64,000 nucleotides of DNA from Colletotrichum lupini (taxonomy: Eukaryota > Ascomycota > Sordariomycetes > Glomerellales > Glomerellaceae): positions 3,720,001-3,784,000 of the forward strand of contig NC_064680.1 of NCBI RefSeq assembly GCF_023278565.1. Direction: 5' to 3'. Made by a program: the position numbers and the translations under genes. The notes beneath the pieces are model-generated. The model was not told where the DNA came from. It did no database searches and saw only the letters and a list, made by a program, of their open reading frames with translations. Of the stretch, positions 28,101-39,251 are shown in pieces. Positions within the stretch are counted from its first letter, which is position 1, and each line of letters opens with the position of its first letter.

Positions 28101-31100
28101 TCACTCGAAGGTTTTCCGCTGCGACTCGCGCATTGCAAAGGAACTTTTGGCACAGAAGTTCCCCACTCGAAGTCTGCTTGGAGCGCCTGTACCCATGATG
28201 GATGAGACGCAGAGGGTATGGCGCAGTTTCCTTCGACTTGAAGACGAGCCTTGGCTTCGTGGGCACATGGTTGGCAGCACCGTGCTTCTCCCTGGTGCTG
28301 GCATGACCAGTATCATTCTCGAAGCTAGTCAACAGCTTGTTGCACCGGGAAAGACTGCTCGAGCTTTCCGTCTACGCGATGTGTCTCTCTTCGCTGCCAT
28401 GGCTCTCCCGGAAGGAGTTGCAACAGAAGTCATTGTTCACATGAGGCCCTACCTCCAGTCCACGCTTGGATCAACCCCTGCAGCATGGTGGGAGTTTACC
28501 ATGTCTTCATGCGTCGGAGGTGACCAGCTGAGGGACAACTGCCGTGGGCTGATGACCATCGATTACCATGAAGACACAACCCCGCAGATGGCAGAGGAGG
28601 ATGCTATTATCGCATCCTCGAGAGTAGCGGAATATCATCGTGTTCACAAGGAGTCGAATCTCGAGTACGCCAAAGAGAACTTCTACAACCACATGAACAG
28701 TGCCTCTTGGAAGTATGGAGAAGCTTTCCAGGGCATTGAGGGATGCCATGTCGGTGACGGTCAGAGCACATTCAATATCAGAGTGACCGATATCGGGGAG
28801 ACCTACAGTAAGGGGCAAATTGAGCGACCTTTTCTCATTCACGCTGGTACCTTGGATGCAGTCTTCCAAAGTTGGCTGAGCAGCACGTGGACAGGTGATA
28901 AGGATGGAGGCTTCGACTTCACGAGACCCTTCGTGCCTGTTCACTTTACCGAGCTCGAAATTTCTGCTGATATTCCTGGCGACGTGGGCTACGTCATGCC
29001 TGGGCTCTGTCTTTCGGAGCGATATGGCTTTACGGACTTGTCTGCGGATATGTTCATGTTCGACAAGGATGTTTCCAAGCCTTACCTCGTGGTGAAGGAC
29101 TTCCGAGTCGCTGAGCTGAACATGGATGATGGCGGAGGTCGCGAAGATAATGAGGTTGATCCGACCGACATCACATCAGAAGTTCGCTGGAACTATGCCT
29201 TGGATGTTATGGAGCCACAGGAAATCAGCCGAGTGGTCTCCGCCATCAAACCCAAGGATAGAATGGCTGAGGTATGCTTGTAACCCATGGCGGAGACTTC
29301 ATCTGGGGTGCTAACATTGACAATACAGATCATTCGGATGGCACTTCACTTGAACCCGGCAGCTACGCTCCTACAGCTCGTCCCGGACCACGATGCCGCG
29401 CGCAATTCAGTCATCGCTAGCCTACCTGGGGACATCGTACGCTCTAGCCAAGTTCGCTACGCGGTCATCAACGCTGCCAAGAGCCCGTCGACCGACAAGA
29501 CAGCCTTCGTCGGCGAGGTATTTGAACTCGACGCAGTAGAGAGCCCTTTGCCGGAGAATATTCCAAAGGCCGATCTCTTGATCATCTCCAGCGATGTGGA
29601 AAAGGTTGATAAGCGCGACCAGTTCCTTGAACGAGTTCTCAACCTCACCAAGCCAGAGGCAACGGTTCTCATTGCTGCCAAACAACAGCCCACCCCTGGA
29701 GGATTGGAAGCCAGAGGCTATGACTTTGTCTTTGGAGTTGAGGGAGATGAGCGCCTTGCGCTGTACTGGGGTGCTAGGAACGCGAATGCGAAGCCCGCGA
29801 CCAACGGCACTCCTGCTCGGCAGGCAGTAATCATGGAGCCGACGACTATGTCCAATGAGTCTCGGCAATTCTCCAAGTCTCTTCAGGAATCTCTTATCAC
29901 TCAAAACTACGCGGTGTCAACGAGGACCTTGACCGACGAGCCGAAGTCTGATGTTGCAGAAAGCGAAGTTCTCATTTCTCTGTTGGAACTTGAAAAGCCG
30001 CTACTCGACGACCTGTCGGAGAAGGAGTACCAAGTTGTGAAGGCTCTATCTCTAGCATACCAGCGCCTTCTTTGGATCACCTGTGGAGACAACCCATCAT
30101 TCGGCGTGATTGATGGTTTGTCACGCTGTGTTGAGAGCGAGATTGCAGGCACTCGGTTCCAGGTTCTGCATCTGAGTCAAGAGACGGGCCTGCAACATGG
30201 CCCGGCACTGGCATCTCGCATCTTGTCTTCGGAAACCACAAAAGATGATGAGTTCCATGAACGCGATGGTGTCTTGCAGGTGACCCGTATCTATCGGAGC
30301 TTAACGGAGAATGACTCCATCAAGCATCACTTGCACGATTCGACCCGGGTCACATCTGTTGGCGCCGACGAGGACCTGAGGCTTTCGATTGAGAGACCCG
30401 GTCTGTTGGACACACTGCAGTTTATTGAGGACGACCGGCTGAATGTCCCTCTTGCAGACCACGAGGTGGAAATCAAGGTAAAAGCCACGGGCATCAACTT
30501 CCGAGACATCATGGCTACTATGGGACTCATTCCCATGTCTGTCTTGGGACAGGAAGGCAGCGGTGTCGTTGTCAAGACTGGAAGTGAAGCAAGCCGCTTC
30601 AAACCCGGTGACCGCGTGAGCTTCCTGGGCGTCGGCACACACGCTACGAAGATCCGGGTTGACCATCGCATTGTTGCTCATATTCCCGACACCATGTCCT
30701 TCGAGGAGGCCGCTGCATTGCCTGTCGTCCATACCACTGCGTACCATGCCCTTGTCAACCTCGCAAAGCTTACCAAGGGCAAGTCGGTTCTGATCCACGC
30801 CGCCGCTGGTGGTGTAGGCCAAGCGGCTGTCCAGATTGCTCTTCACCTGGGTTTGGTCGTCTATGTCACCGTTGGCTCCGAAGACAAGCGGAAGCTAGTG
30901 GTCAACACGTATGGCATTCCCGAGAAGCACATTTTCAATTCACGCGATGCCAGCTTCGCAAAGAGCGTGATGCGCGTCACGAATGGTCGCGGTGTTGACT
31001 GCGTTCTCAACTCACTCTCAGGAGAGCTTCTTCGGACATCGTGGGAGTGTCTGGCCACCTTCGGCACTTTTGTCGAGATTGGTCTCCGCGACATTCTCGA

Positions 31101-32538
31101 CAACACTCGGCTTGACATGAGACCATTCGGGAAGAGCACAACGTTCACATTCTTCAACCAGTTCACACTTTACGAGGAGGACCCCGCTGCGCTAGGACAG
31201 ATCCTCGATGAAGCCTTCAAGTTGGTCCATATGGGTACGCTTCGTGCTCCGAGCCCCCTGACGGTGCATTCCATGGGTCAAGTGGGAGACGCCTTCCGCA
31301 CCATCCAGCAAGGAAAGCACCGCGGCAAGATGGTTATGGCATTCACGGATCACGCAGAGGCGCCAATCTTGCGCAAGGCTAAGAACTCTCTCAAGCTCAA
31401 CGATGATGTCACTTACCTTCTTGTTGGTGGCCTAGGTGGTCTGGGCCGCAGTCTGGCGCGGCAATTCATCGCCTGTGGCGCTCGTAACCTTGCCTTCCTC
31501 TCAAGATCTGGAGACGGCTCCCCAGATGCCAAGGCTCTGATCAAAGAGCTATCCAACATGGGCGCCAACGTCAAGGCCTACCGCGGTGATGTGTCGGACC
31601 CTGCTTCCTTCCAGGCTGCTCTGGATCAATGCGAACGAGAGCTTCCGCCCGTCAAGGGTGTGGTCCAGATGGCTATGGCTCTTCGCGACATCGTCTTCGA
31701 GAAGATGTCTTACGACTGGTGGAAGACTGGGTTGAGACCCAAGGTGCAAGGTACATGGAACCTTCACGAGTACTTCAACCATGAACGCCCCCTAGAGTTC
31801 TTCATCATCTGCTCGTCCATTTCGGGTATGTACGGCTACCCCAGTCAGGCACAGTACTCCGCCGGCAACACATACCAAGACACTTTGGCGCACTACCGCC
31901 GTTCACAGGGGCTCAAGGCCGTGTCGGTCAACCTGGGTATCATGCGTGATGTTGGTGTGCTGGCAGAGCAAGGTGCGACGGGCAACTTCTTGCTGTGGGA
32001 AGAGACCCTGGGCATCCGAGAGCCAGCGTTTCATGCCCTCTTCAAGGGCCTCATCAATCGGCAGAGGAGCGAAAACCCGGCTTCATGGCCGCCAGCTCAA
32101 GTGACAACCGGCTTGGGCACTGCAGACATCATGGCAGCACACGGCCTCGATCAGCCGGGATACTTCAGCATCCCGCGTTTCGGACCTCTCGCGGTGACGA
32201 GCTTAGCGACAAGTGCTTCGGGTGCTGGAAAGTCAGACACCGTTTCTCTTTCTTCACGCTTATCTGAGGCGAGTAGCAAGCAGCAGGCGTTGGATATTAT
32301 CACAGAGGCTCTGGTAAAGAAGGTGGCCGACATTTTGCAGATGCCTGTGTCGGAAGTTGATCCGGGCCGGCCTATGTACCGCTATGGTGTTGATTCTTTG
32401 GTTGCGCTCGAGGTCAGAAACTGGATCACTAGGGAGATGAAGGCAACTGTGGCTCTTTTGGAGGTCTTGGCTGCGGTTCCCATGGAGGTCTTTGCAGCTA
32501 GGATAGCCGACAAGAGCAAGTTGGTGGCGTTTGAGTGA
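25186..32538 (+). CDS. Highly reducing iterative polyketide synthase (KS-AT-DH-ψMT-ER-KR-ACP)
   Basis: Five exons (25186-25303, 25362-26194, 26270-26380, 26440-29271, 29329-32538) encode 2367 residues. The KS has Cys182 in TACSSS, EAHGTGT and [10 protein letters not shown]. The AT has Ser638 in GHSSGE. The DH has His963 in GHMVG and Asp1160 in HAGTLDA. The ER nucleotide motif [10 protein letters not shown] is near residue 1790. The KR has [10 protein letters not shown] near 1997 and Tyr2141 in YSAGNTYQD. The ACP carries Ser2321 in GVDSL. Between DH and ER the methyltransferase region is short and lacks a glycine-rich SAM motif ([11 protein letters not shown] stands in its place), so no C-methylation is expected. 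There is no release domain, so another enzyme must take the chain. The NR-PKS in this cluster, which has a starter-loading SAT domain, is the natural partner, as in resorcylic lactone pathways. The product would be a linear, methyl-unbranched, variably reduced acyl chain. Confidence 0.95.
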
Positions 32539-32991
32539 TAATTTCGTATGGGCACGGGACTGGGGCCGGCGTTCAAAGGATGACAAGGGGTTTTGAAAAT
32601 TCTTTCGGATTGGCGTTTAGTTTGCACTCGGGCTGGAGGTTGTTTTCATAGACTTTCATAGATCATCTGGAAAAATTGTGTTCAAGCAATGATTAATTCC
32701 CCCTGGCACCTAGGTCACTCCAGCCCGTCAGCTCTGTCAGGCTTTTGCTCATCTCCGTTCAGTCCAGCTATGTTGTCAAAGTTCCACGAGGCATACTTAG
32801 GTACTGATTAGAGTAAGGTGATGCCCACACCGACACAAAGCGATGGATCTGTTCAATTCTAGTTTGATTCGATGACCTTGGTACACAATCAACTCGTGAA
32901 AGCCCATCTGGAGATGTTTTCGTCGTGGCTATTTGGTGCTGGACAACGAAGCCCTGGTAAGGACAGACACCTTGGCCTGGAATTGATTGAC
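32539..32991. other. 3' spacer between convergent HR-PKS and SDR-1
   Basis: Two transcripts end here head-on. No coding signal. A near-direct repeat (CATAGACTTTCATAGAT) lies at about 32649. Confidence 0.45.
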
Positions 32992-34079
32992 CTAGAGTAC
33001 CTTGACAGTACCGCCATTTGCGCAGATCACGCTCCCACTGACCCATCGACTCTTCTCGGATGACAGAAAGCCTACGATTTCAGCTATGTCATCGACTCTC
33101 CCCAACCTCTTTTCCACACTGCATGCGGTTTCCTTTGCCTCAAGGAACTGGCGGATCTCAGGGGTGTCCGGCATTTGTGAGGCCAATTCGGTTTGCGTAA
33201 CTGATGGAAGATGGTCAGGTTTCGAGAAGGCTTTTGGCAATTTTCGGTTCAAGGTGGCTGCGAAAAACTTACTGCCAACAGCGACTGAGTTCACTGTAGT
33301 CCTCTCCATCCCAGGCCTTGTCCCACAAGCGTCAGCCCACACGCGAGTCATCGATTCAATAGCGCTCTTGCAACCACTGTAAACCACTGTAGTCCCGATG
33401 TATCAGAACCAAAACATCAGATGCAAGTAGGCTAGGAAGTAGGAGTAGAAAGAAGCAACGCTACGTACGAGCAACTGGGGAAGGATCGCGGCCTCCTTCG
33501 GAAGAGATGTTGATGATTCGGCTTTCTGGCCGGAAGTACGGGAGAAGTGCTTGCACGAGAAATACAGGTGCTTCAATATTGGCCGTAAGTAAGCGATCAA
33601 TGTGGTCCCGGGTGATCGTGCCCACTGGCGCGACCTCTACGACCGCCGCGTTTTGCACAAGTATGTTCAAACTCCCATACTCTTTGACGGCATTGACGAT
33701 GGCACTGCAGTACTCTCGAGGCTCCAGTAAAGGCGCAACCACGCCTTTAATCTGTGGTGCAGAACTCTGGTTGGAATTTCTGTACAGGGAATCTATCTCG
33801 GCTCTCAAATCATCGATTTTGCCCAAGGACGATAGCACAGAGCATGTTCCGATGATATTCGCCCCACGGCTTGCGAGGTGAATGGCGATGCCTCGCCCAA
33901 TGCCGCGCGAAGCACCACTGGGACACAAGCCGTACATTAGCAGAAGCCACAGAAGGAAAATGACCTGACGATTCAACGATAAGGGAAAATGAAGAAACCT
34001 ACGTCACGATTGCCACTTTGCCGACGAGGTCTTGCTCTGAGACCTTGACATTTGCATGATCATGCTCCATGTTGCTCAT
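32992..34079 (-). CDS. Short-chain dehydrogenase/reductase (cluster SDR-1)
   Basis: Four exons on the minus strand (34079-34003, 33917-33469, 33386-33273, 33200-32992) give 282 residues. The Rossmann motif GASRGIGRG is split by the first intron after the Thr codon. NAA (QNAAVVE), the catalytic Ser in NISSEGG, and Tyr-Lys in VYSGCKSA follow. The C-terminus SRWVSGSVICANGGTVKVL is the usual SDR end. It is a clear paralogue of the SDR at 45508-46466, which shares the first intron position but lacks the two downstream introns. The third intron (33272-33201) is 72 nt with no stop, so retention would add 24 residues after VAVG; alignment with the paralogue supports removing it. It probably acts as a cytosolic NAD(P)H-dependent reductase or dehydrogenase on a polyketide ketone or alcohol; the exact step is unknown. 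Confidence 0.87.
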
Positions 34080-34456
34080 GATTTAGTGGTTGTTAATGTT
34101 GATGAAGACCGAACCGGTGATGGTCATGATCGCAGTACCTTATGCTCAAATATGGGCTTCGTCAAGTGCGACAGCGATCAGTCAACCTTCCACGCAGTGG
34201 ATGGGCGACTACCGCTGTTACCTTACTACTTCCCTAGCTCTTACAATGGCCAGCGTTGAACGCTGAGATGCTCCGAGACTGTCCGGTTTAGCAGCAAAGG
34301 CCCAGTGCTGGTTCCGAAACGCCCTCCGGTGCTTAGACCAACTGATCCAAGTTCCACAGCGAATGCCAAGTGACAGCTGTTCAGATCATTGTCAAAACCA
34401 AGGGTTTGAACCTCAACTAAGCATTCACATCGAATAGCCGGTTCAATATTCGTAAA
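34080..34456. other. Upstream region of SDR-1
   Basis: Short region between the SDR-1 start and the end of the NTF2-like gene. It contains CTCCGAGAC at about 34270, a copy of the CTCCGA/TCGGAG core seen in other cluster upstream regions. Confidence 0.4.
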
Positions 34457-35269
34457 CTAGACTCTCATCTGCTGTTTGAAAGCTTCCATATCCAACATTG
34501 TGATACTTGTGTGCATTTTCCCCTCGTCGAACCATACAAATACATGCTCTGTAAACTTGACTCTTTTACCCGTTGGCTCTATTCCATTCCAAGCCTTAAC
34601 TGGTGTCCACTCAAATACCACTCTGGCTGCAAGTTGCTGTTTCTCCTCGTCAACAATAAGCTTCTCGAGCGTGTTCTTGCAATCCGCCATGACATCGTGA
34701 CACTCTTCCATGGCCCCTCTGTACTGTTCACGGGTTACAGAATGCTCATTGAACGTAATGTGGTCATGGGTGAATTTCGACAGGTTCTCTTCCATGGTCC
34801 TGGTGGAGACGCAGTTGAAGTATGCGCGGTACGCCTCAGTGAGACAGAACCCTGGAGGGGAAGCTTTAGCGCTCCAGCTTGGGGGCCGGACCGCCTGCGA
34901 TTCGCTGTTGCGTAACGCATCGACATCGTCTATAATCATGATGTTGGAGATAGTGGTGCCCTGAACTTGACAGAAAACGTGTCGCCGGAATTCGATTACC
35001 GCAGTGGCGGTTGAAGCAGGAAAGACGCTTTTGGGCGAAATCCGCACGAGGAGAATCGCAGCCAAGTCGCCTGTAAAAGCGTCGCTAATTTGGTGAAGGA
35101 TGGTGATGTTCACGTCACTTGACACTTCTAGGTGCTCGAAGCCGGCTGGCAAATTCAAAAGCTGAGAGGATGAGTGTCCAGAAGACGAGAACTTCGCCAT
35201 GTTCTCGCCGGGAAGTCGGCGGTTGAGGCGCTCTGCATACTTTTGGAAGATGGATTCGATGGCCGCCAT
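34457..35269 (-). CDS. Two-domain NTF2/SnoaL-like protein
   Basis: An intronless frame of 270 residues starting 34-AUG-like at 35269, just after a run of T on the plus strand. The C-terminal half (about residues 145-265) has the alternating helix and curved-sheet pattern of NTF2/SnoaL-like cyclase-fold proteins: AYRAYFNCVSTRTMEENLSKF, then HITFNEHSVTREQYRG, then a strand-rich VVFEWTPVKAWNGIEP...KFTEHVFVWFDEGKMHTSITMLD. The N-terminal half (about 10-125) has a similar strand-rich end (FRRHVFCQVQGTTISNIMIIDDVDAL), which suggests a second, diverged copy of the same fold. NTF2-like proteins in fungal polyketide clusters act as cyclases, dehydratases or isomerases, but many have no known activity. 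No catalytic residues can be assigned here. Its place between SDR-1 and the methyltransferase supports cluster membership. Confidence 0.72.
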   Translation of the reverse strand: MAAIESIFQKYAERLNRRLPGENMAKFSSSGHSSSQLLNLPAGFEHLEVSSDVNITILHQISDAFTGDLAAILLVRISPKSVFPASTATAVIEFRRHVFCQVQGTTISNIMIIDDVDALRNSESQAVRPPSWSAKASPPGFCLTEAYRAYFNCVSTRTMEENLSKFTHDHITFNEHSVTREQYRGAMEECHDVMADCKNTLEKLIVDEEKQQLAARVVFEWTPVKAWNGIEPTGKRVKFTEHVFVWFDEGKMHTSITMLDMEAFKQQMRV

Positions 35270-36000
35270 TTTTTTTTTTTTGTTTCTTTAGGATGGTTAT
35301 TCTGAGAGGATTCTTGACAGACACAAAGAGAAGTATGCACTTCACGAAGTACAAACTGAGGCAAATTTCTGGGTGCTAAAACTTGAACGAAGAAATCAGC
35401 CTTCACAATTTCAGACTCTACTAAATCGTCAATCTCCAGAAAACACAAGAGCGCTCAGAAACTGAAGGTGAACTCTGGTTGTTCTGGATCCATTTGACCT
35501 CCGCTCCTAGGTTCGACCTTGCAAGATATGCCCGGAGCTTTCGGAGGTCATGGTGGGAGCATGGGCCTCAGAGGCAGTTCGGACCTGGCTCCATTCTCCA
35601 GCGGTCGTAGGCTCATTCCGACTCGTCCCGTCTGCTGTCCGAGTGCTCTTCTCTGCGGTTGCTCGCCGATTGCTTAGGGTACGCCTCGGAGTCGTCGAGC
35701 TTTCTTGAAACAGTCTTGAGGTACACCCTACAATGTCTCCAGTGGAAGTCTGACCAAAATCCAAGGAGCGAGGAGTCAAGCCTAGGAACAGACCACCTCT
35801 AAGTGGAATAAGTCGGCGTGGTCACAGATGGGCTCAGCACTGATACAAATGCTCGAACTCGAGATTAGTATCTCAGGACCCGTCATCTGAAAGATTCCAC
35901 TCTCATCAATTTCGGGAAACCAATATGCTCTACGCCCTGCCGCAAGACCTTCATTTCATAGACGGTCCACGAATTGCCAGTTTCCAAGCATTAGAAAAAA
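35270..36000. promoter_or_regulatory. Divergent promoter region of NTF2-like and methyltransferase genes
   Basis: A 731-bp region between divergent starts. It contains TCGGAG cores at about 35540 and 35690. A T/A homopolymer lies directly before the NTF2-like start codon (35271-35281). No gene recognised within it. Confidence 0.4.
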
Positions 36001-36786
36001 ATGTCACAAACCTCAACTCAGACTCAAACAAAAAAGCTGGACACAGCAAAAGGTGCAGATGCATACAATCCAAGCAACCTGAAAACCTACGACACTCTCG
36101 TCTTTGGTGTCGTTTCACCTTACGGTTGGAATTGCTCAGCCGAGAAACTCATCTCTTTCTTCAACCGCAATATAGCTCGCGCCGCAGAGCCGTACAAGTC
36201 CAACCCGGGCGGTCCCCCACCCACTCGAATCCTCGACATTGGCGTTGGCACAGGATACTTCCCCGCAAGAGCTCCTTTGCCTAAATGGACCGAGTACGTT
36301 CTTGTCGACCTCAACGAGACGTGCCTGGACGTTACTCTACCCGTCATTGAAAGGGCACATCCGGAGGTCGGCACCAACGCTACGAAGGTCGTTGGTGACT
36401 TCCTGGCTCAAGGTGACGAGCTGAAAAGTTTGTTTGCGAAGGGAAATAGTTTGCCGGAAGGCGGTTTTGATGCTATATCTCTCATGTTCTTGCTGCATTG
36501 CCTGCCTGGCCCACCGGCACGCAAGGCGGAGGCTTTGGGACGCATGGGTCGCTTGTTGAGGCCTGGAGGGGTCGTGTTCGGGGCTACTATTTTGGGTAAG
36601 GGTGTGAACCGTAATCCGCTGGCGCGCCTTGTATTGTGGTTGAACAACTGTTTGGGGGTCTTTGATAATCATGAGGACGATGCAGTGGGTATCTTGGTGC
36701 CTCTCCAGAAGATGTTCAATGAGGTACGATATGAGGTAGTCGGGTGTATGCTTCTTTTCGAAGCCAGCGATCCTCGCTATAATTAG
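36001..36786 (+). CDS. Class I SAM-dependent methyltransferase
   Basis: An intronless frame of 261 residues. Motif I, RILDIGVGTGYF, lies at about residues 76-87. Motif II follows with an acidic ribose-binding residue in YVLVDLNETCLD. A GDFL stretch precedes the motif equivalent to post II/IV (FDAISLMFLLHCLPG), and LLRPGGVVFGATIL forms motif III. This is the standard Rossmann methyltransferase order. It is shorter than the ~400-residue plant-type O-methyltransferases of some resorcylic lactone clusters and looks like the generic methyltransf_12/25 type. It may O-methylate a phenol or carboxylate of the aromatic product; substrate and position are not predictable. It is divergent from the NTF2-like gene and convergent with the MFS pump, within the cluster core. 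Confidence 0.87.
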   Translation: MSQTSTQTQTKKLDTAKGADAYNPSNLKTYDTLVFGVVSPYGWNCSAEKLISFFNRNIARAAEPYKSNPGGPPPTRILDIGVGTGYFPARAPLPKWTEYVLVDLNETCLDVTLPVIERAHPEVGTNATKVVGDFLAQGDELKSLFAKGNSLPEGGFDAISLMFLLHCLPGPPARKAEALGRMGRLLRPGGVVFGATILGKGVNRNPLARLVLWLNNCLGVFDNHEDDAVGILVPLQKMFNEVRYEVVGCMLLFEASDPRYN

Positions 36787-37224
36787 AAAGCACACTAGAA
36801 GGAATCGAGACCAGACACAACTTTGAAGTTAACTCATGTCCTAGCAGATGAAGTAAGGTGCACAAGAAGAAGTAGTTCTTCTTGTGCATCTATCTCTTGT
36901 TATATCATGCTTTCAGGTTGGGTTGTGTAGAATATCAATCCACGGTGTCGCCTCTCTTCATCTCGCATGAACTTGTACAATCAAATAATTTGCGCTCTTC
37001 AGACAATGACATGGCATGTCTGCCTGAACTTCGAAGAAGCAATATGTTCACAGGCAATATCCTAAGAACAAGTGTACTCTGTCTGATTGACTTGGACACT
37101 CTATCAAGGTTTTGGTCAACACTCTGCCAAGTGACTCTAACCGCAATTCGATTTTAGAGCAAGAGTGTTAGAAATAAAACTCCCCTCCCAAATGAGTGTT
37201 TGGCGTGCAAACATGTAAGCCAAG
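36787..37224. other. 3' spacer between convergent methyltransferase and MFS pump genes
   Basis: No coding signal. It contains the strong hairpin at 36859-36888, listed separately. Confidence 0.5.
36859..36888. repeat. Perfect 13-bp inverted repeat with 4-nt loop
   Basis: TGCACAAGAAGAA (36859-36871), loop GTAG, then TTCTTCTTGTGCA (36876-36888). It lies 72 bases after the methyltransferase stop, between two convergent genes. It could fold in either transcript and influence 3'-end formation, or be a tiny insertion remnant. Function is unproven. Confidence 0.7.
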
Positions 37225-39251
37225 TCAAGCTCCAACAAACACCCCAGAAATCAAGGCACCGCCAGCGAATCCAATGCCCATAGCCCATGATGCTCGAAGA
37301 CCTTCTGTGTACGCTGCAATTATTTGAGGAGCAATGTCCGCGGAGAAGAGTTTTTTCAGATCCGTAGATCCTGCGGCCAAGATCTGGGCAGCGGTGAGAC
37401 TGGGGACGTTTCGCACAGCATTCTGCAACATGATGTTGTTGAAGAGGTTCTGAGTTGCTGATACCGCAAGTGCACCACTGAGAAGTTGGAAAACTGTGAG
37501 TATCCGTCTATTAGTACAATACTTTTTGATACTTATAGCAAGTTGAATATTGGCCCCAGAGAAGACTTACGGAGGACAATACTTGTGGCCTGGGGCACGT
37601 CTTGCACATCGACTGTAGCCTGGACAGCTAGGACTGGAACTTGGGTTCCTAAGCCATAGCCAAAGGCTACTATAAGCTGGTATAGTAGGTACTGAGCTGG
37701 TGTAGAGTCCGGGCCAAGGGTGAGGATCAGTGTAGAGCCTAGCACCGTAAGAGCACCAGAGAGAACACAATATAGCCGGTCATTCCGATATTTGGAGTAC
37801 GCCACACTGGATAATAGTGTGAGGAATGCTACGATGTAAATGTTAGACGTCATACAAGAAGAATGGATCAAAGGCAATATGACTCACCTCCACCAATTAA
37901 CAGGGGAAGAACGTTGACACCACTCTGTGCGGGAGTAAACCCTTTGGTTGCTTGGAAGTAGACAGGCAGATTATACTGGATTGAGTACGCAACCGAGCTA
38001 AGCCTACGATGGTGTCAAAAGAAAGTCCCAAGTATATATAGAGCTGGTGGTCCACTTACATGAATGCGAAAACGCAAAGGAAGCCGATCTTCATATTGGT
38101 CAAGAACCTTGCTTGCAAAAGAGCGTCCTCTTTCATGAAGTACTGCTCAAACCCGAAGAGCATGGCAATAGTGATCGATCCCATTAGCGTACCGACGACG
38201 AAGCCAGAGTCCCACTCGTGTTTGATGCCTCCGGACTCCATTGCGGTGACAAATAGAGCGATGATACCGGTGATAAGAACGACACCCGTCAGGTCCATCT
38301 GACGCACAATGCTCTTCCATGGTGCCCTGACGGTTTTGACAGTATTTGGAATCTTGAAGAAAAACAGAACGATAATTCCGGCGAGAACGGAAAAGGGTAT
38401 GTTGATCCAAAAGCTACGACGTCCAACTGTGAGCTCTCCACTCTTTTAGGCATTTTATACGCTGATTGGACTCACCACCACCTCCATGAGAACTTTTCTG
38501 TGAGGAAGCCGCCGATGATAGGCCCAAGGGAACTTGCACCGGTAAAGATGGCACCGAATGCGCCTAGATAGATTGGCGTCTTGCTCCGAGGCGTGACGAG
38601 CGCCAGGATTACATAGACGCCGCCAGTTAAACCAGCAGCCCCAATGCCCTGAACCGCACGCCCGGCAATTAAGAAGGCACTGTTGGGGGCAATGGCACAA
38701 AGTACACTCCCGACGGCGAAGATGATGAGCGCTGTCAGGAAGATCCACTTCGGAATGAAGAACTTGTACAGCTTGCCCCATGGCACTTGAAAACTCGCAA
38801 TCGTCATCAAATATGCAGAGCCATACCAGCCGGCATCTGCGAGGGCTTTGAATTCGGTGGTAATGACGGGGATAGCAGTGGCAACGATGGTGGCATCGAG
38901 AGCGAACTAGCTCATTGTGTAAAACTGTTAGCTGGAGAAGTCTTCACCTTGCCATGATTCAAGAATCTTTGTCAGTTGCGACTGTTGCTTGTTGGGATTT
39001 ACCTCAAAAAGACCCAGTGCCAGTGCAAGTATGATTAGCACTAGTGTAATGCCCTCAGGGTATTTGCCTTCATCTTCATCAGGCTTAATAGGGTCCGTAA
39101 GCCTTTGTCCATCGTCAATATTGAACTGCAAACGATCCGAGAGTGTGTTATTTCCGGTCGAAATACGCCTCAAATAAGGCTCTGTGTTGTCATCCAGATT
39201 TTGGACGAACCAAGAATCCACCTTCGTAGATTGACTCTTTGCGGCGTCCAT
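37225..39251 (-). CDS. MFS drug/toxin efflux pump (DHA2, 14-TM type)
   Basis: Six exons on the minus strand (39251-39003, 38906-38476, 38413-38060, 38003-37888, 37828-37571, 37493-37225) encode 558 residues with consistent phases. After a ~70-residue hydrophilic N-terminus comes TM1 with the DHA2 signature FALDATIVATAIPVI. WYGSAYLMTIASFQVPWGKLY and the loop 2-3 motif follow, then GRAVQGIGAAG, SWRWCFWINIPFSV in TM6-7, and a long run of further helices. These are typical of 14-TM MFS exporters such as those in aflatoxin- and radicicol-type clusters. It probably exports the cluster product across the plasma membrane and gives self-protection. An earlier in-frame ATG at 39293 would add 14 residues. 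It diverges from the second MFS gene across a 0.9-kb promoter. Confidence 0.9.
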
